A stretch of 64,000 nt of DNA from Natronolimnohabitans sp. A-GB9 (GCF_030848565.1 NZ_JAVDDV010000009.1:1-64000), one strand, 5' to 3'. Numbered from the stretch's first letter, positions 46,494 to 55,630 are shown. Notes: generated by a model not told the origin, from the letters alone. Translations and numbers: made by a program.

Positions 46494-48530
46494 TCACTGG
46501 AACTGTAGGAATCGCCGATCGTCGCGGTCACCGACGGCCGGATAGCAGACGACGAAGTTGCCGTCGGTCGCTCGAGCCACCGTCGTCGGTACCCCTCGCA
46601 ACGCAGGGTCCCAGCCGACCGTCCCCCGACGAGCACTCACCGGAACGACGAGGTCGGTGTCGGCGACGGTTTCCTCGAGCACACGGCCAACGGCCTCCCA
46701 GTCGTCGACGCGTTCGAACGTCGCAGGGACGTCCGGCTCGACGAGGTCGAACAGCCGCTCGAACTGGTCAGGGTTGTCGTCGACGACGACGGCACGAATC
46801 GATGCGCCGACCTGCTCTGTGAGGTGTTCGATCGTATGGACTGCCCCGGGGAAGCCATCGTTGTGGTGGATCCTGGGCGGGAGAATCACGACGACCTCGC
46901 TCGTCGTATTCAGCGGCTGGTGGACCCGGGAGACGAGCACGAGTTGATTCGTCCGGATCAGCACTCGATCGATCACGTGGCCGAACACCCGCTGGTGGCG
47001 CGGCTCCCCGTCCCACCCGATGACCAGCGTCGTGATCCGATTCTCGAGGATCGCCCGGATGATCCCCGAAGCGACGTTGTCTTCGATGCGGGTCTGAGAG
47101 TCGACCGGCACCTCGGCACCGGCAGTGTAGGCTTCGGTCTCCTCGAGGGCGGCCTCGATCGCCGCGACGTCGGCCTCGGCTCGCGGCCCCGGACGGGCGA
47201 CGGTCAGCGTGTACAGCGGTTGCTCGTCGCCCGGTTCACGAACGAACAGCGCGAGGTCGAGCAGGTGATCCCGGTGTTGTGACCTACGGGAGAACGGAAC
47301 CAGAACGCGCTGTGGGGCCGTTCTGGTATCGTATTCGGTGTGTTCGGAGGTACGGACGACCGCCCGTCCGTATCGATCGACGATCGTCGGGCTGACGACG
47401 CTGACGACGAGGATCATCAACACGACGGCGTTGAGCATCGCCTCGCCGAGCAGGGCCGCCTCGAACCCGATGAGAACGATCGCAAGCGCCGCCGCAGCCT
47501 GGCCGACCGAGAGCCCGAACATCGTCATCGTCTCGTCGTGGGAGTAGTCGTACCGTCGTGCAGTCATCCAGGCCGCGGCGTACTTCGTCACGAGCACGAG
47601 GACGACGAAGGCGACGGTGAGCGTAACCGTCTCGAGGCCGTCGGTCAGGACCCTGACGTCGACGAGCATACCGACCGACAGCAGGAAGAAGGGGATAAAC
47701 AACGCGTTCCCGACGAACTCGATGCGGTTCATCAACGTCCCGTGTGCGGGCACGAGCCGATTGAGCACGAGTCCCGCGAGGAAGGCCCCGACGATGTACT
47801 CGATCCCCGCGAGATGGGCGAGGAAGGCACAGACGAACAACACCGCCATCACGAACAGGAACTCGAAGTAGCTCTCCTGGTCGATCGTCCGGAAGAACCA
47901 TCGCCCGAGTCGCGGCACGAGCAGCCAGACGCCCGCGAAGAAGACGACCAGTCCGACGGCCAACTCGAGCCAGAACGTCGGCCCAAGCGTTCCCTCAGCA
48001 CCCGCGATGACGACCGCGAGGACGAGCAACGCGAGCGTGTCGGTGATGATCGTTCCGCCGATCGTCGCCGTAACGCTCTCGGTCTTAGTGATTCCGAGAC
48101 GGCTAACAACGGGATACGCGAGCAGCGTATGCGAGGCGAAGATCGCCGCGAACAAGGCTGCGGCCCCGAAGGAAAGTCCCAGCAGGGTGTAGCCGACGAC
48201 GGTCCCGACGGCCTGGGGGATGACGAACGAGAGAAGTCCGAAGACGACGCTGCGGTCCCGGTACTCGATGAACTGGGAGAGATTGATCTCGAGGCCCGCA
48301 ACGAACATGAGGTAGACGATCCCGACTTCCCCGAGCAGGACGATCGTCTCGTCGCGCGATAAGACCCCGAGGCCGTTCGGACCGATTGCCGCACCGACGA
48401 CGATAACGCCGATGATTCCCGGCAGCCGATATCGAGCGAGAACGAGCGGCGCAACGAGGAAGACGAGCATCGCGATCCCGAAGATGAGGATCGGATCGTC
48501 GATCGGCAACCCCAACGCTAGTGGCCTCAT
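46494..48530 (-). CDS. Cation:proton antiporter (CPA2/KefB type) with C-terminal Usp-like domains
   Basis: A 678-residue protein. The first ~400 residues are a 12-13 helix CPA2 exchanger ([57 protein letters not shown]). The remaining ~270 residues are cytoplasmic, with two Usp-like lobes ([34 protein letters not shown]), a known haloarchaeal arrangement. It likely exchanges Na+ or K+ for protons. ATG 48530 is preceded by GAGGAG, a ribosome-binding-like site eight bases upstream. The open frame continues further upstream but without similarity. Confidence 0.9.
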   Translation of the reverse strand: MRPLALGLPIDDPILIFGIAMLVFLVAPLVLARYRLPGIIGVIVVGAAIGPNGLGVLSRDETIVLLGEVGIVYLMFVAGLEINLSQFIEYRDRSVVFGLLSFVIPQAVGTVVGYTLLGLSFGAAALFAAIFASHTLLAYPVVSRLGITKTESVTATIGGTIITDTLALLVLAVVIAGAEGTLGPTFWLELAVGLVVFFAGVWLLVPRLGRWFFRTIDQESYFEFLFVMAVLFVCAFLAHLAGIEYIVGAFLAGLVLNRLVPAHGTLMNRIEFVGNALFIPFFLLSVGMLVDVRVLTDGLETVTLTVAFVVLVLVTKYAAAWMTARRYDYSHDETMTMFGLSVGQAAAALAIVLIGFEAALLGEAMLNAVVLMILVVSVVSPTIVDRYGRAVVRTSEHTEYDTRTAPQRVLVPFSRRSQHRDHLLDLALFVREPGDEQPLYTLTVARPGPRAEADVAAIEAALEETEAYTAGAEVPVDSQTRIEDNVASGIIRAILENRITTLVIGWDGEPRHQRVFGHVIDRVLIRTNQLVLVSRVHQPLNTTSEVVVILPPRIHHNDGFPGAVHTIEHLTEQVGASIRAVVVDDNPDQFERLFDLVEPDVPATFERVDDWEAVGRVLEETVADTDLVVPVSARRGTVGWDPALRGVPTTVARATDGNFVVCYPAVGDRDDRRFLQFQ

Positions 48531-48614
48531 ATCCTCGCTCCTCTGCGAGCCGAACCGCTGTCCGTCATTTCCGATGCAACCGCGATCCGTCCCGCGATTG
48601 CATCGGGACATCGG

Positions 48615-48640
48615 GACAGCAGCCCGTACGGGCTGTTGTC
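48615..48640. repeat. 26-base palindrome
   Basis: A centre of AGCCCGTACGGGCT extends outwards to 13 bases per arm with only one mismatch. The arms start GACAGCAG, the core sequence of the type B repeat ends. It is 85 bases upstream of the antiporter start, so it may be an operator or a reduced repeat. Confidence 0.75.
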
Positions 48641-48787
48641 GACACCGCTCGATGGCCCCGTCCGAACACGCTTCTACTCGAGCGAGCAACGGCCGCCTAT
48701 TAACGGCCTCGGGTCGCTTCGGTTTCTGCCGATTTCTGGACCGACAGGAGGATCATAAAAACACGAACAGTGGATCCGCGTCGGCTC

Positions 48788-48897
48788 ATACTGTCGGACA
48801 GCACGAGTCTCCGGTCGGTCGCCCGACTGCGGCCGTTGCCGACGGTGACGGCCGCGCGTTCGCGACCGACCGCGCACTGACTGCTGGCCGGCAGTAT
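48788..48897. repeat. Palindromic repeat element, type B (long form, inverted)
   Basis: A 110-base element with ends ATACTGTCGGACAGCACGAG and ACTGCTGGCCGGCAGTAT. Read on the minus strand it closely matches the 41857-41965 copy. It begins 13 bases beyond the stop codon of the uspA gene at 48911. Confidence 0.85.
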
Positions 48898-48910
48898 CAT
48901 AGGCCAGCGA

Positions 48911-49405
48911 TCAGTCGACCATCGAGTCAATATCGGAGACGTCCGCGGGGTCGACGTCGGCGTCCGGCTTGCGAACGACGTAGACGTCGTATCGCTGGTC
49001 GCTGGCGACCGGACTCCCGACGCTCGATTGCGGAGCGATCACCGAGCCGGCGTTCTCCGAGCCGATGAAGACCACTGACGCGCCGATATCGCCAGCGACC
49101 CGCCGAATCTCTCGAACGACGTTTTTCGTCGCAGTCGCGGTGGGTTCGTCGGAGCTGACGCGTTCGGTACGGAACGTCGCCTCCGGGGCGACCTCCTTCG
49201 CCCGCGTCTCCAGACCCGCTTCGATGGCTTCGTCGTCGAACGGTTCGCCCTCCGTGATCCAGCCTCGTTCGCGGGCATAGTCGGCATCGTCGGGAATAAC
49301 GGTCAGGACGACGAGTTCCTCGTCGAGCAGGTCACCGAAGTCGGAAGCTTTCTCGAGTGCGTTTCTAGCTAGTTCCGAGCCATCGAAGGGGACGAGTAGC
49401 GTCAT
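48911..49405 (-). CDS. Universal stress protein UspA family (divergent)
   Basis: A 164-residue protein. The start [20 protein letters not shown] is a Usp beginning. The typical C-terminal ATP motif G-x2-G-x9-G-S is degenerate here ([20 protein letters not shown]), and a further acidic tail follows, so it may belong to the non-ATP-binding branch. A TATA-like TTACTT-region lies 22-31 bases upstream of ATG 49405. It precedes the KefB-type antiporter. Confidence 0.85.
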   Translation of the reverse strand: MTLLVPFDGSELARNALEKASDFGDLLDEELVVLTVIPDDADYARERGWITEGEPFDDEAIEAGLETRAKEVAPEATFRTERVSSDEPTATATKNVVREIRRVAGDIGASVVFIGSENAGSVIAPQSSVGSPVASDQRYDVYVVRKPDADVDPADVSDIDSMVD

Positions 49406-49466
49406 ACATCTATTTCATACGACAGAGGAAGTAAATGTTCGCCCTCCAGAAATGGACAGCGCTCGA

Positions 49467-49898
49467 TCAGTCGTCGGTACCGACGACGAGCACCGGACGA
49501 TCTGCGAGTCTGACGACCCGATCGGCGGTACTGCCGAGGAGTTTTCGGCGGAACTCGGATCGTCCACGTGCTCCGACGACGATCACGTCTGCGTCGCAGT
49601 CGTCGGCCACCGCGAGGATTTCCGCGTGTGGAACGCCCGATCGGATCGCCGTCTCGACCGATATCGAGGCGTCCCGGGCCGACGCTTCGACGGTCTCGAG
49701 CGTTGTCTCCGCCTCGGCCCTGCGCCGGCGCTCGACTTCCTCGGGATCGACGATCGCGTTGTCGTAGTCGGTCCGGCTCTCGAGGACGGCGACCGCGTTC
49801 AGCGTGGCGTCGTACTGTCGAGCGAGATCGACCGCGTGGACAGTCGCGTCGCTTGCCGTCTCGCTGCCGTCGGTCGCAACGAGAATCGAATCGTACAT
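49467..49898 (-). CDS. Universal stress protein UspA family
   Basis: A 143-residue Usp with MYDSILVATDGSETASDATV and a complete ATP-binding motif (VIVVGARGRSEFRRKLLGST). It lies 61 bases upstream of the divergent Usp on the same strand. Both are next to the antiporter, so they may be co-regulated. Start at 49898 is chosen; extension to 49925 adds no family sequence. Confidence 0.92.
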   Translation of the reverse strand: MYDSILVATDGSETASDATVHAVDLARQYDATLNAVAVLESRTDYDNAIVDPEEVERRRRAEAETTLETVEASARDASISVETAIRSGVPHAEILAVADDCDADVIVVGARGRSEFRRKLLGSTADRVVRLADRPVLVVGTDD

Positions 49899-49968
49899 CG
49901 GTCGCAGTTCGCTCCAGGGGGACAAAACTCCGGGGGACGCGACCGGGTCGTCACGAAACCTCGAAAGC

Positions 49969-49976
49969 CTTTATGA
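49969..49976 (+). promoter_or_regulatory. TATA-like box of the small membrane gene
   Basis: CTTTATGA lies 21-28 bases before ATG 49997, supporting a leaderless start. Confidence 0.5.
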
Positions 49977-49996
49977 CACGGTTCGTAGCGACGGGT

Positions 49997-50212
49997 ATGT
50001 CCGACGAAGTTCCGGTCACGCGTACGGATCTCCTCGTCCTCATCGTCGTCTCGCTTACGGGCGGAACACTCATCGCCTCGCTAATGCTGACGCCAGCGAT
50101 CTCTCCCCAGTTCATCAACGCTATTTTCGTCGGCACGATGTTGCTCGCGTTCTTCCTGTTCATTCCGATTATGGGGGCGCGGCTGTTCATCGACGACTGG
50201 AACGACGAATAA
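49997..50212 (+). CDS. Small two-helix membrane protein
   Basis: A 71-residue protein with hydrophobic helices LLVLIVVSLTGGTLIASLML and FVGTMLLAFFLFIPIMGARL and a short acidic end (FIDDWNDE). Not assigned to a named family by me. Its TAA stop (50210-50212) overlaps the start of a short type B palindrome. Confidence 0.7.
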   Translation: MSDEVPVTRTDLLVLIVVSLTGGTLIASLMLTPAISPQFINAIFVGTMLLAFFLFIPIMGARLFIDDWNDE

Positions 50213-50228
50213 TACTGTCGGATAGTAT
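50212..50228. repeat. Minimal type B palindrome
   Basis: ATACTGTCGGATAGTAT, a 17-base near-palindrome that equals a type B end pair with nothing between. It starts on the last base of the upstream stop codon. Confidence 0.7.
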
Positions 50229-50270
50229 ACACAGTTGCGGGGCGTGTCGAGCGATCGGGAACGGGCCCTA

Positions 50271-51116
50271 TCAGTTTCTATCGGGCATCGTCGAGTGACG
50301 CGCGGTCCCCTTCATGTCGGCGCGATCGGACGGGGGTGGCGCCATCGTCGAATGGCGTGTCGGTCCGCCCGACGCCCCCTGATCGCCGGAACCGAGATCG
50401 GTCTCGAGGAGTCCGTCTTCGTCGTCTTCCGTTTCGCTCTCAGCATCGTCGTCTCCGACGGAGCTGGCACTCGCCTCCTGGAGACGCTGCTGGAGCCCCT
50501 CGAGGTCGTCACCGGCGTCGGCGAACGTCGACTCCACCGTCGATCGGAGCTGCTCGCCGAGGTCGTCGCTGCTCCCTTCGTCCCCGTTTCCGTCGCTTTC
50601 GTCTTCCGCCTCCGATTCGGACTCGGAGTCCCCGTCGTCCGCGAGGAGGTCGTCGAGCCCGCTGGCCTCGCTTGCGGTCTCGGCGACGGACTCGATCGCC
50701 GCTCGAGTGTCGCTGGTGTCGCTTTCGTCGCCGTCTTCGTCGGCCGCGTCGGCTCCGTCCGAACCGATCGAGTCACGTAATCCACCGACGGCGCTCTCGA
50801 GTTCCGCCTCCTCGTCCCGGTCGGCGAGATCCGAGAGCGTCAGCAGTCGACGCAACTCCTCGACCTGTTCGGGGTCGCCCTGTGCGATTGCCGCCGGGAT
50901 CGAGTCCGGCTCGCTGCCGTCAGGTAACTCGTCCAGGCCGACCGCCTCGAGCAGTGCGTCCGGTTCCGTCTCCTCGAGGAGCTCGTCCGCCCGCGCCGCG
51001 GTCTCGAGGAGGTCGGACTCGCCGTCGGCGTCCTCGAGCAGCGATCCGCTGGCGGTCTCTGCGTCGTGGAGGATCTCGTGGACTCGCTCGTGGAGCTCCT
51101 GATTTGCGTCGTTCAT
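50271..51116 (-). CDS. Acidic protein 4 of the acidic cluster
   Basis: A 281-residue, highly acidic protein. The N-terminal half is helical with leucine-rich segments (NQELHERVHEILHDAETASG, PEQVEELRRLLTLSDLADRD). The middle holds TASEASGLDDLLADDGDSES, a motif shared with the next protein upstream. The end contains a repeated TRHSTMAPPP/TARHSTMPDRN. No domain is recognised. It is last in a row of four acidic genes and 58 bases beyond the short palindrome at 50212. Confidence 0.7.
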   Translation of the reverse strand: MNDANQELHERVHEILHDAETASGSLLEDADGESDLLETAARADELLEETEPDALLEAVGLDELPDGSEPDSIPAAIAQGDPEQVEELRRLLTLSDLADRDEEAELESAVGGLRDSIGSDGADAADEDGDESDTSDTRAAIESVAETASEASGLDDLLADDGDSESESEAEDESDGNGDEGSSDDLGEQLRSTVESTFADAGDDLEGLQQRLQEASASSVGDDDAESETEDDEDGLLETDLGSGDQGASGGPTRHSTMAPPPSDRADMKGTARHSTMPDRN

Positions 51117-51232
51117 GGCATGGGGTGGATCGTGTCGTCGTTCGATCGCCGGGACGCCTGTTCCTGTCGCCGGCTGTTGCCGGCTTGAGTGTGACCCTCG
51201 TGCGCCTGAAGCGTGATTTTACGGTCGCTTTA

Positions 51233-52204
51233 TCAGTCGGCCTCGGCCTCCGCTTCCTCGCCGTCGTCTGCGTCCGGCTCGTCGTCGCCCTCGTCGGTCA
51301 CGGCTGCGATGATCTCCTCGGTCATCTCCTCGCGGCTGAGGTTGGCTTTCACGCCGACGTCTTTGGCCACCGACTGGAGGTCCTCGTAGGACATCACGCC
51401 GAGGAAGTCCTCGAGGGTCTCCGCCCGGAGGTCCGCGATATCGCCGACCGACGGTTCGGATTCGTCGTCGGCCTCGGTTTCGGTCCCTTCGTCGGTGTCG
51501 TCCGTCTCCTCGGCTGCTTCGGTCTCCTCGTCGGTAGATTCTTCCGCACCGTCCTCGACGCCTTCGTCCGTCGCTTCGTCTTCGACTTCGTCGTCGGTCT
51601 CCGCTGTTTCATCGTCCTCTTCTACTTCAGCCGCCTCGGCTTCCGCTTCGTCCTCCTCGCCTTCGGCGTCGTCCGTGAGCAACTCGTCGAGTCCGCTGGT
51701 CTCGCTCGCGCTCTCGGCAGTGTTGCTGACGCCTTCCGCGACCGACTCGGCCGTCTCTCGAGCGCTCTCGGTCGCGCTTTCGGACTCTTCGGCGTCGGTC
51801 TCGGGTTCGGTCTCGGCGTCTTCCTCGTCGGTATCGGTCTCGAGCAGTCCTTCGAGGTTACTCCCCTCGGTAGCGCTTCGAGCCAGCGACTGGACCGAAT
51901 CTTTCGCGTCGCTGTCCTCGATCGTCTCACGGAGTGCGTCTCGAATCGCCGTCTTGAGGTCCGCCTGGAGTTCGTTTCGGTTCTTGTTCTCCTCGATTCC
52001 CTGTGCGATTGTCTCGTGGACCGCACGGCCGATCGCGGCGCCGAGTTCGCGGCCGACTCGCTCGCCGAACTCGCGACCGACCGCAGCGCCGATATCGCCG
52101 CCGTCGATGCTGTCTTCGATGTTACCATCGCCGAAGAGATCGGCGACGTCGAGCTGGTTGTTGACCTCCTGGGTGACCAGTTCCGTGAGTCCGCTTTCAC
52201 TCAT
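51233..52204 (-). CDS. Acidic protein 3, glycine-zipper helix and SAP/Rho-N-like end
   Basis: A 323-residue protein. Residues about 35-60 form a Gly-x3-Gly helix (GGDIGAAVGREFGERVGREL), closely resembling the segment in the gene at 52259. Then come helices (QADLKTAIRDALRETIED), TAESASETSGLDELLTDDAE shared with the downstream protein, a long Glu/Asp/Ala/Thr stretch and a C-terminal helix pair (MSYEDLQSVAKDVGVKANLS) with the look of a SAP or Rho-N domain, which usually bind nucleic acid. Start ATG 52204. Family unknown to me. Confidence 0.7.
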   Translation of the reverse strand: MSESGLTELVTQEVNNQLDVADLFGDGNIEDSIDGGDIGAAVGREFGERVGRELGAAIGRAVHETIAQGIEENKNRNELQADLKTAIRDALRETIEDSDAKDSVQSLARSATEGSNLEGLLETDTDEEDAETEPETDAEESESATESARETAESVAEGVSNTAESASETSGLDELLTDDAEGEEDEAEAEAAEVEEDDETAETDDEVEDEATDEGVEDGAEESTDEETEAAEETDDTDEGTETEADDESEPSVGDIADLRAETLEDFLGVMSYEDLQSVAKDVGVKANLSREEMTEEIIAAVTDEGDDEPDADDGEEAEAEAD

Positions 52205-52258
52205 CGCGATCACCTCGAGTAGTGATCGGTGAGCTGGTTGGGTACGTTCGACGCATGA

Positions 52259-52798
52259 TTACTCCTCCTCGGATTCGCCGTCCGATTCGTCCTCGGCAGT
52301 CGATTCGGACTCGTCCGTCTCGTCACCGTCGTCGGCCTCGGACTCGCCTCCCGAGTCGTCTTCCGTTTCGTCCGTCTCCTCCGCTTCGGATTCCTCGTCG
52401 GCGTCGGTCTCCTCGTCTTCCACCTGTTCGTCCGGTTCGGCCGCTTCGTCTGTCGACTCGTCTGCCTCGTCCATGTCCTCCGTTTCGTCTTCCGGTTCTT
52501 CGACCGCTTCAGCGTCCGGTTCGTCGGGTGCGAGCAGTTCGTCGACGACCATCTCGCCGATCGTTCGGCCGATGGACTCGCCGACCTTTCGGCCAACGAG
52601 CGCGCCGATCTGTCCACCGAGGACCTCCCCGAGTGGCTGGTCGTCGTCGATCTCGTCTTCCCACTGCGTGCCCTCGACTAACTCGTCGATGTTGACATTC
52701 TCGGTTACCTTCTCGTAATCGATCCGCTGTGTTACGGTGCCGGCGTCCTCTCCTCCGTGTTCGGTCTCGGTTTCGGTCTCGCTTTGGCTCTCACTCAT
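52259..52798 (-). CDS. Acidic protein 2 with glycine-zipper helix
   Basis: A 179-residue protein. The ordered part (residues 20-90) contains TQRIDYEKVTENVNIDELVE and the glycine zipper GGQIGALVGRKVGESIGRTI; the rest is almost only Glu, Asp, Ser and Thr. The zipper pattern I-G-A-x-V-G-R-x-x-G-E-x-x-G-R is shared with the next gene, so the two are probably paralogs or partners packing helix to helix. It starts two bases before the end of the upstream gene region and is surely co-transcribed with it. Confidence 0.7.
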   Translation of the reverse strand: MSESQSETETETEHGGEDAGTVTQRIDYEKVTENVNIDELVEGTQWEDEIDDDQPLGEVLGGQIGALVGRKVGESIGRTIGEMVVDELLAPDEPDAEAVEEPEDETEDMDEADESTDEAAEPDEQVEDEETDADEESEAEETDETEDDSGGESEADDGDETDESESTAEDESDGESEEE

Positions 52799-52800
52799 AG

Positions 52801-54147
52801 TTAGGCGGCCTCCTGTGTCGCGTCGGGTTGCTCGCCTGTCTCGCCCTGTTCGGTCTCCGGCTCGAGTTGCTCGAGCAGCTGTCTGATCACCTGGCTGACG
52901 ACCGTCGCCACGAGGTCCTCGATCGGAAGTCCGGGAATGAGACCGACCAACCGTTCTTTCAGCCAGCTCGTGGCTCTGGCGATCGGACCGGGTGATTCGG
53001 AGTCAGTCTCCTCGTCAGCGTCGCCCTCGGTCTCCGCCTCATCGACGTCGGCTGCTTCCTCTTCGTCCGGAGCCGCCTCCTCGGCACCGCCGAAGAGTCC
53101 ACGGAGCCACTCGATCGGCTTCCCGAGGACGTCTTTCAGCCGGCCGACGAGCGAGGCGATCAGGCCACCGGACTCGGCCTCGTCCTCGGCTTCGCCTTCG
53201 GCCTCCTCACCGCCGATGCCCAACAACTGACCGAGCAGCTCCCTGGGCTTGCTCATCAGATCACTGAGGAGCTCTTTCGGCCGCTCGAGGAGCCCGCTGA
53301 GGAGCTCTTTTGCCTTCCCCGGGAGCTGTTTGAGCAGTTCCACTGGCTTGCTCAGCAGCGATTTGACCTTGTCCAGCATCGCACCGGGGCCGTCCAGCAG
53401 CCCCGTCACCGCGGACAGGAGGTTTCCAAGCAGGTTGTTCTCGCCTGGCCGCGCCGACACGTCGAGCTGGACCGGGTTCAGGTTGACCTCGAGGCCGAGC
53501 AGATCCAGAAAGAGCCCGTCTATATCGAGATGCAAGACTCCGGAGGCGTCGTCACCCTCGTAAACGTCTTCGGCGTCCGCGGCGTGGCCCTCCGCGCGGT
53601 CGTCCTCGACGAGATCACCCGTCTCGTCCCTGCTCTCTTCCGCTTCGGGCTCGTCCTCGTCTTCTTCGACTTCGGCTGCTTCTTCGTCCTCTTCTTCGAC
53701 TTCGGCTGCTTCTTCGTCCTCTTCTTCGACTTCGGCTGCTTCAGTCTCGTCCTCGAGTTCGTCGGCCGTTTCGTCCGACTCCGTTTCGGCCTCGTCCTCG
53801 GGGGCTTCGTCTTCGACCGCCTCGTCTTCGGCTTCTTCGAGTTCGTCGTCCGCGGCTTCGGACTCCGCCGTCGCTTCGTCTTCCTCGGCGTCTTTCTCGA
53901 GGCCGTCGGCTTCGGTTTCGTCCTCGAGTTCTCCTTCGGGTGCCGTTTCTTCGGTCTCCTCGTCGCCCTCGTCCGCAGCGTCGTCCGCCTCGTCTTCGTC
54001 GGCCATCTCCGCCTGGCCGCCGTCGGGCAGCACCCTGCGGTTCGGTCCCTCCGCGCGCTCACCGTCGTGATGATGGTCCGAGGGGTCCCCGACTGCCGTG
54101 GGGTCCGAACGCTCCTCGAGACCGTCGTCGTCCAGGCCCGGTGTCAT
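52801..54147 (-). CDS. Acidic protein 1 with 11-residue amphipathic repeats
   Basis: A 448-residue protein, first of the four acidic genes. Residues 1-205 are extremely acidic, with a repeated EEDEEAAEVE unit. A ~55-residue domain follows (GVLHLDIDGLFLDLLGLEVN, VQLDVSARPGENNLLGNLLS), which I have seen in bacterial secreted proteins as a conserved unnamed unit. Next is an 11-residue amphipathic repeat (KELLSGLLERP, KELLSDLMSKP, RELLGQLLGIG). After an acidic spacer there are more amphipathic helices (LVGRLKDVLGKPIEWLRGLF, IEDLVATVVSQVIRQLLEQL). ATG 54147 is used; ATG 54006 is the alternative. Confidence 0.72.
   Translation of the reverse strand: MTPGLDDDGLEERSDPTAVGDPSDHHHDGERAEGPNRRVLPDGGQAEMADEDEADDAADEGDEETEETAPEGELEDETEADGLEKDAEEDEATAESEAADDELEEAEDEAVEDEAPEDEAETESDETADELEDETEAAEVEEEDEEAAEVEEEDEEAAEVEEDEDEPEAEESRDETGDLVEDDRAEGHAADAEDVYEGDDASGVLHLDIDGLFLDLLGLEVNLNPVQLDVSARPGENNLLGNLLSAVTGLLDGPGAMLDKVKSLLSKPVELLKQLPGKAKELLSGLLERPKELLSDLMSKPRELLGQLLGIGGEEAEGEAEDEAESGGLIASLVGRLKDVLGKPIEWLRGLFGGAEEAAPDEEEAADVDEAETEGDADEETDSESPGPIARATSWLKERLVGLIPGLPIEDLVATVVSQVIRQLLEQLEPETEQGETGEQPDATQEAA
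53651..53740 (-). repeat. 30-base tandem repeat within acidic protein 1
   Basis: Three consecutive 30-base units, the last two identical and the first slightly diverged, ending CTTCGGCTGCT on the plus strand. They encode the repeated acidic decamer on the minus strand. Confidence 0.85.
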
Positions 54148-54290
54148 TATACGCGAAGATACACGAGAGTGAGCGTTGTGGTGATTTCCCTTGCGTGTGC
54201 GACTCTCGGGCCCTATCGGCCGTTCGTGGCGTATACAGGGTGTCGGAGCGAGAAATCGATAGCCGGAGTCAGGTCGAGTTAACACTCGAG

Positions 54291-55628
54291 TTAGCGATCC
54301 GACTCGAGATCGGTGACGTGGAGACGATACGCACCGCGGGTCACGCCGTCGTCGTGGTAGGCGACGGGCTCTTCGATCGCTGCTACGGTCCCGTCGTCGA
54401 TTGCGGCAGCGGTCGCGACTCCCTCGAGGCATTCGCTGACCGTCGGGCCCGACTCGCGGTCGAAGAAGCGAACGGCGTGGGTGTCCGGGTCGCGGACGCG
54501 GAAGTTCTGGGCACAGGGTGTGACGACCGTCGCGTCGTCGGTCGCGAGACCGTGGACGAAGCCCCGAACCGCGTCGTCCCACACCGGCTTGCCGTCGGCG
54601 TCGAACGTCGCGATGCGGTGTTCGTTCGGATGTCGGTTCTCGGTCTCGCGGCTCTCGACCGCGTAGGTGTTGCCGGTCACGAACGTCACGCGGCCGTCCT
54701 CGGCGGCCACGTGGTTCGGATAGGCATAAAGCGTCTCACCGTCGATCTCGGTTTCGACCGCCAGGTCGACGTGCCACCGCTCGGCACCGCCAGGGCCGAG
54801 CAGGTAGCCACGCTTGTCGCCGTGGCTCGCGACCGCGACCGTCTCGCCGTCGATTGCCACGTCGCCGACGCGGCGGTCGCCTTCCGTTCCGGGATCCCAG
54901 GTCCACTCGAGGTCGCCACCGTCAGCGGTTTCACCGCCGCCGTTTCGCGACGACGCAATCGTCGCGCTTCCGGCCTCGAGCACGACGAGACCGGTGTCGT
55001 GGTCGCCCATACAGCGGTTGTAGCCGACCGCGAGCCGTTCGCCGTCGGCGTCTATGTCCAAGGCGATCGGCGACGCGTCGGTCTCGTAGCGCCAGCGAAC
55101 GGTCCCGTCGGGCTCGAACGCGTAGACGGTACTGTACCACTGGCGCGTCTCGCCGTCGCGTTCGTATCGACGTGCAGCCGCGTAGCAGGTCTCACCGTGG
55201 GTCTCGAGGGCGACCACGTACGGCAGATAGAAGATCGAGTCCTCGGTGGGCTCGCCGAGGTCGTCGACCGTCTCGTAACACCAGCGCTGCTCGCCCGTCG
55301 TGGCGTCGTAGGCCGCGATCGTGCCCGTTTCGCCACGACCGGCGACGACGATCGCGTCCGGCTCGCCGCCGTCACTCCCGGCGTCGAGCGTCGCGATTCC
55401 GATCGCGTGGTCCGGGTGTGTCGCCGTCCAACGGGTCTCGAGAGAGTCGACCTCGCGGGCGGTGACGGTCCCGTCCCACTCGCCAGTAACGACGAGGTTG
55501 CCGCCTGCAGTAACGTGGACTGCCGAGCGGGTCCACATGTGCCGGCTACGGGCGACGTCGATCTCGCCGAGCGGGGCTGACCGGCGTTCGAATCCGCGTT
55601 CTCGGTCGACGTCAGCAGCGTCGCTCAT
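54291..55628 (-). CDS. PQQ-like beta-propeller protein of the cobalamin operon
   Basis: A 445-residue protein with repeated beta-propeller blades of the PQQ/BamB type, such as HVTAGGNLVVTGEWDGTVTA, TIAAYDATTGEQRWCYETVD, VYAFEPDGTVRWRYETDASP and IATFDADGKPVWDDAVRG. No signal peptide is visible, so it acts in the cytoplasm. It is the last gene of the cobalamin operon, two bases from the DUF3209 gene. It could be a scaffold or metal-delivery partner; the sequence gives no catalytic motif. The alternative start at 55634 adds two residues. Confidence 0.82.
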   Translation of the reverse strand: MSDAADVDRERGFERRSAPLGEIDVARSRHMWTRSAVHVTAGGNLVVTGEWDGTVTAREVDSLETRWTATHPDHAIGIATLDAGSDGGEPDAIVVAGRGETGTIAAYDATTGEQRWCYETVDDLGEPTEDSIFYLPYVVALETHGETCYAAARRYERDGETRQWYSTVYAFEPDGTVRWRYETDASPIALDIDADGERLAVGYNRCMGDHDTGLVVLEAGSATIASSRNGGGETADGGDLEWTWDPGTEGDRRVGDVAIDGETVAVASHGDKRGYLLGPGGAERWHVDLAVETEIDGETLYAYPNHVAAEDGRVTFVTGNTYAVESRETENRHPNEHRIATFDADGKPVWDDAVRGFVHGLATDDATVVTPCAQNFRVRDPDTHAVRFFDRESGPTVSECLEGVATAAAIDDGTVAAIEEPVAYHDDGVTRGAYRLHVTDLESDR

Positions 55629-55630
55629 CC

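Larger units (their letters stand above)
48531..48910. other. Gene-free region with palindrome and type B repeat
   Basis: Contains a 26-base near-perfect palindrome at 48615-48640 and a type B repeat at 48788-48897. No gene is supported between the antiporter and the uspA gene. Confidence 0.55.

Noticed and set aside
46421-46636. Short minus-strand frame ending in the type B repeat
   Set aside because: It lies mostly inside the antiporter gene in another frame. It is useful only as evidence that the repeat carries an open frame with stop.
53530-54282. Plus-strand Phe/Val-rich frame opposite acidic protein 1
   Set aside because: It looks like a membrane protein only because GAA/GAC repeats read as TTC/GTC on the other strand. 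The minus-strand frame has ordered domains and operon context.
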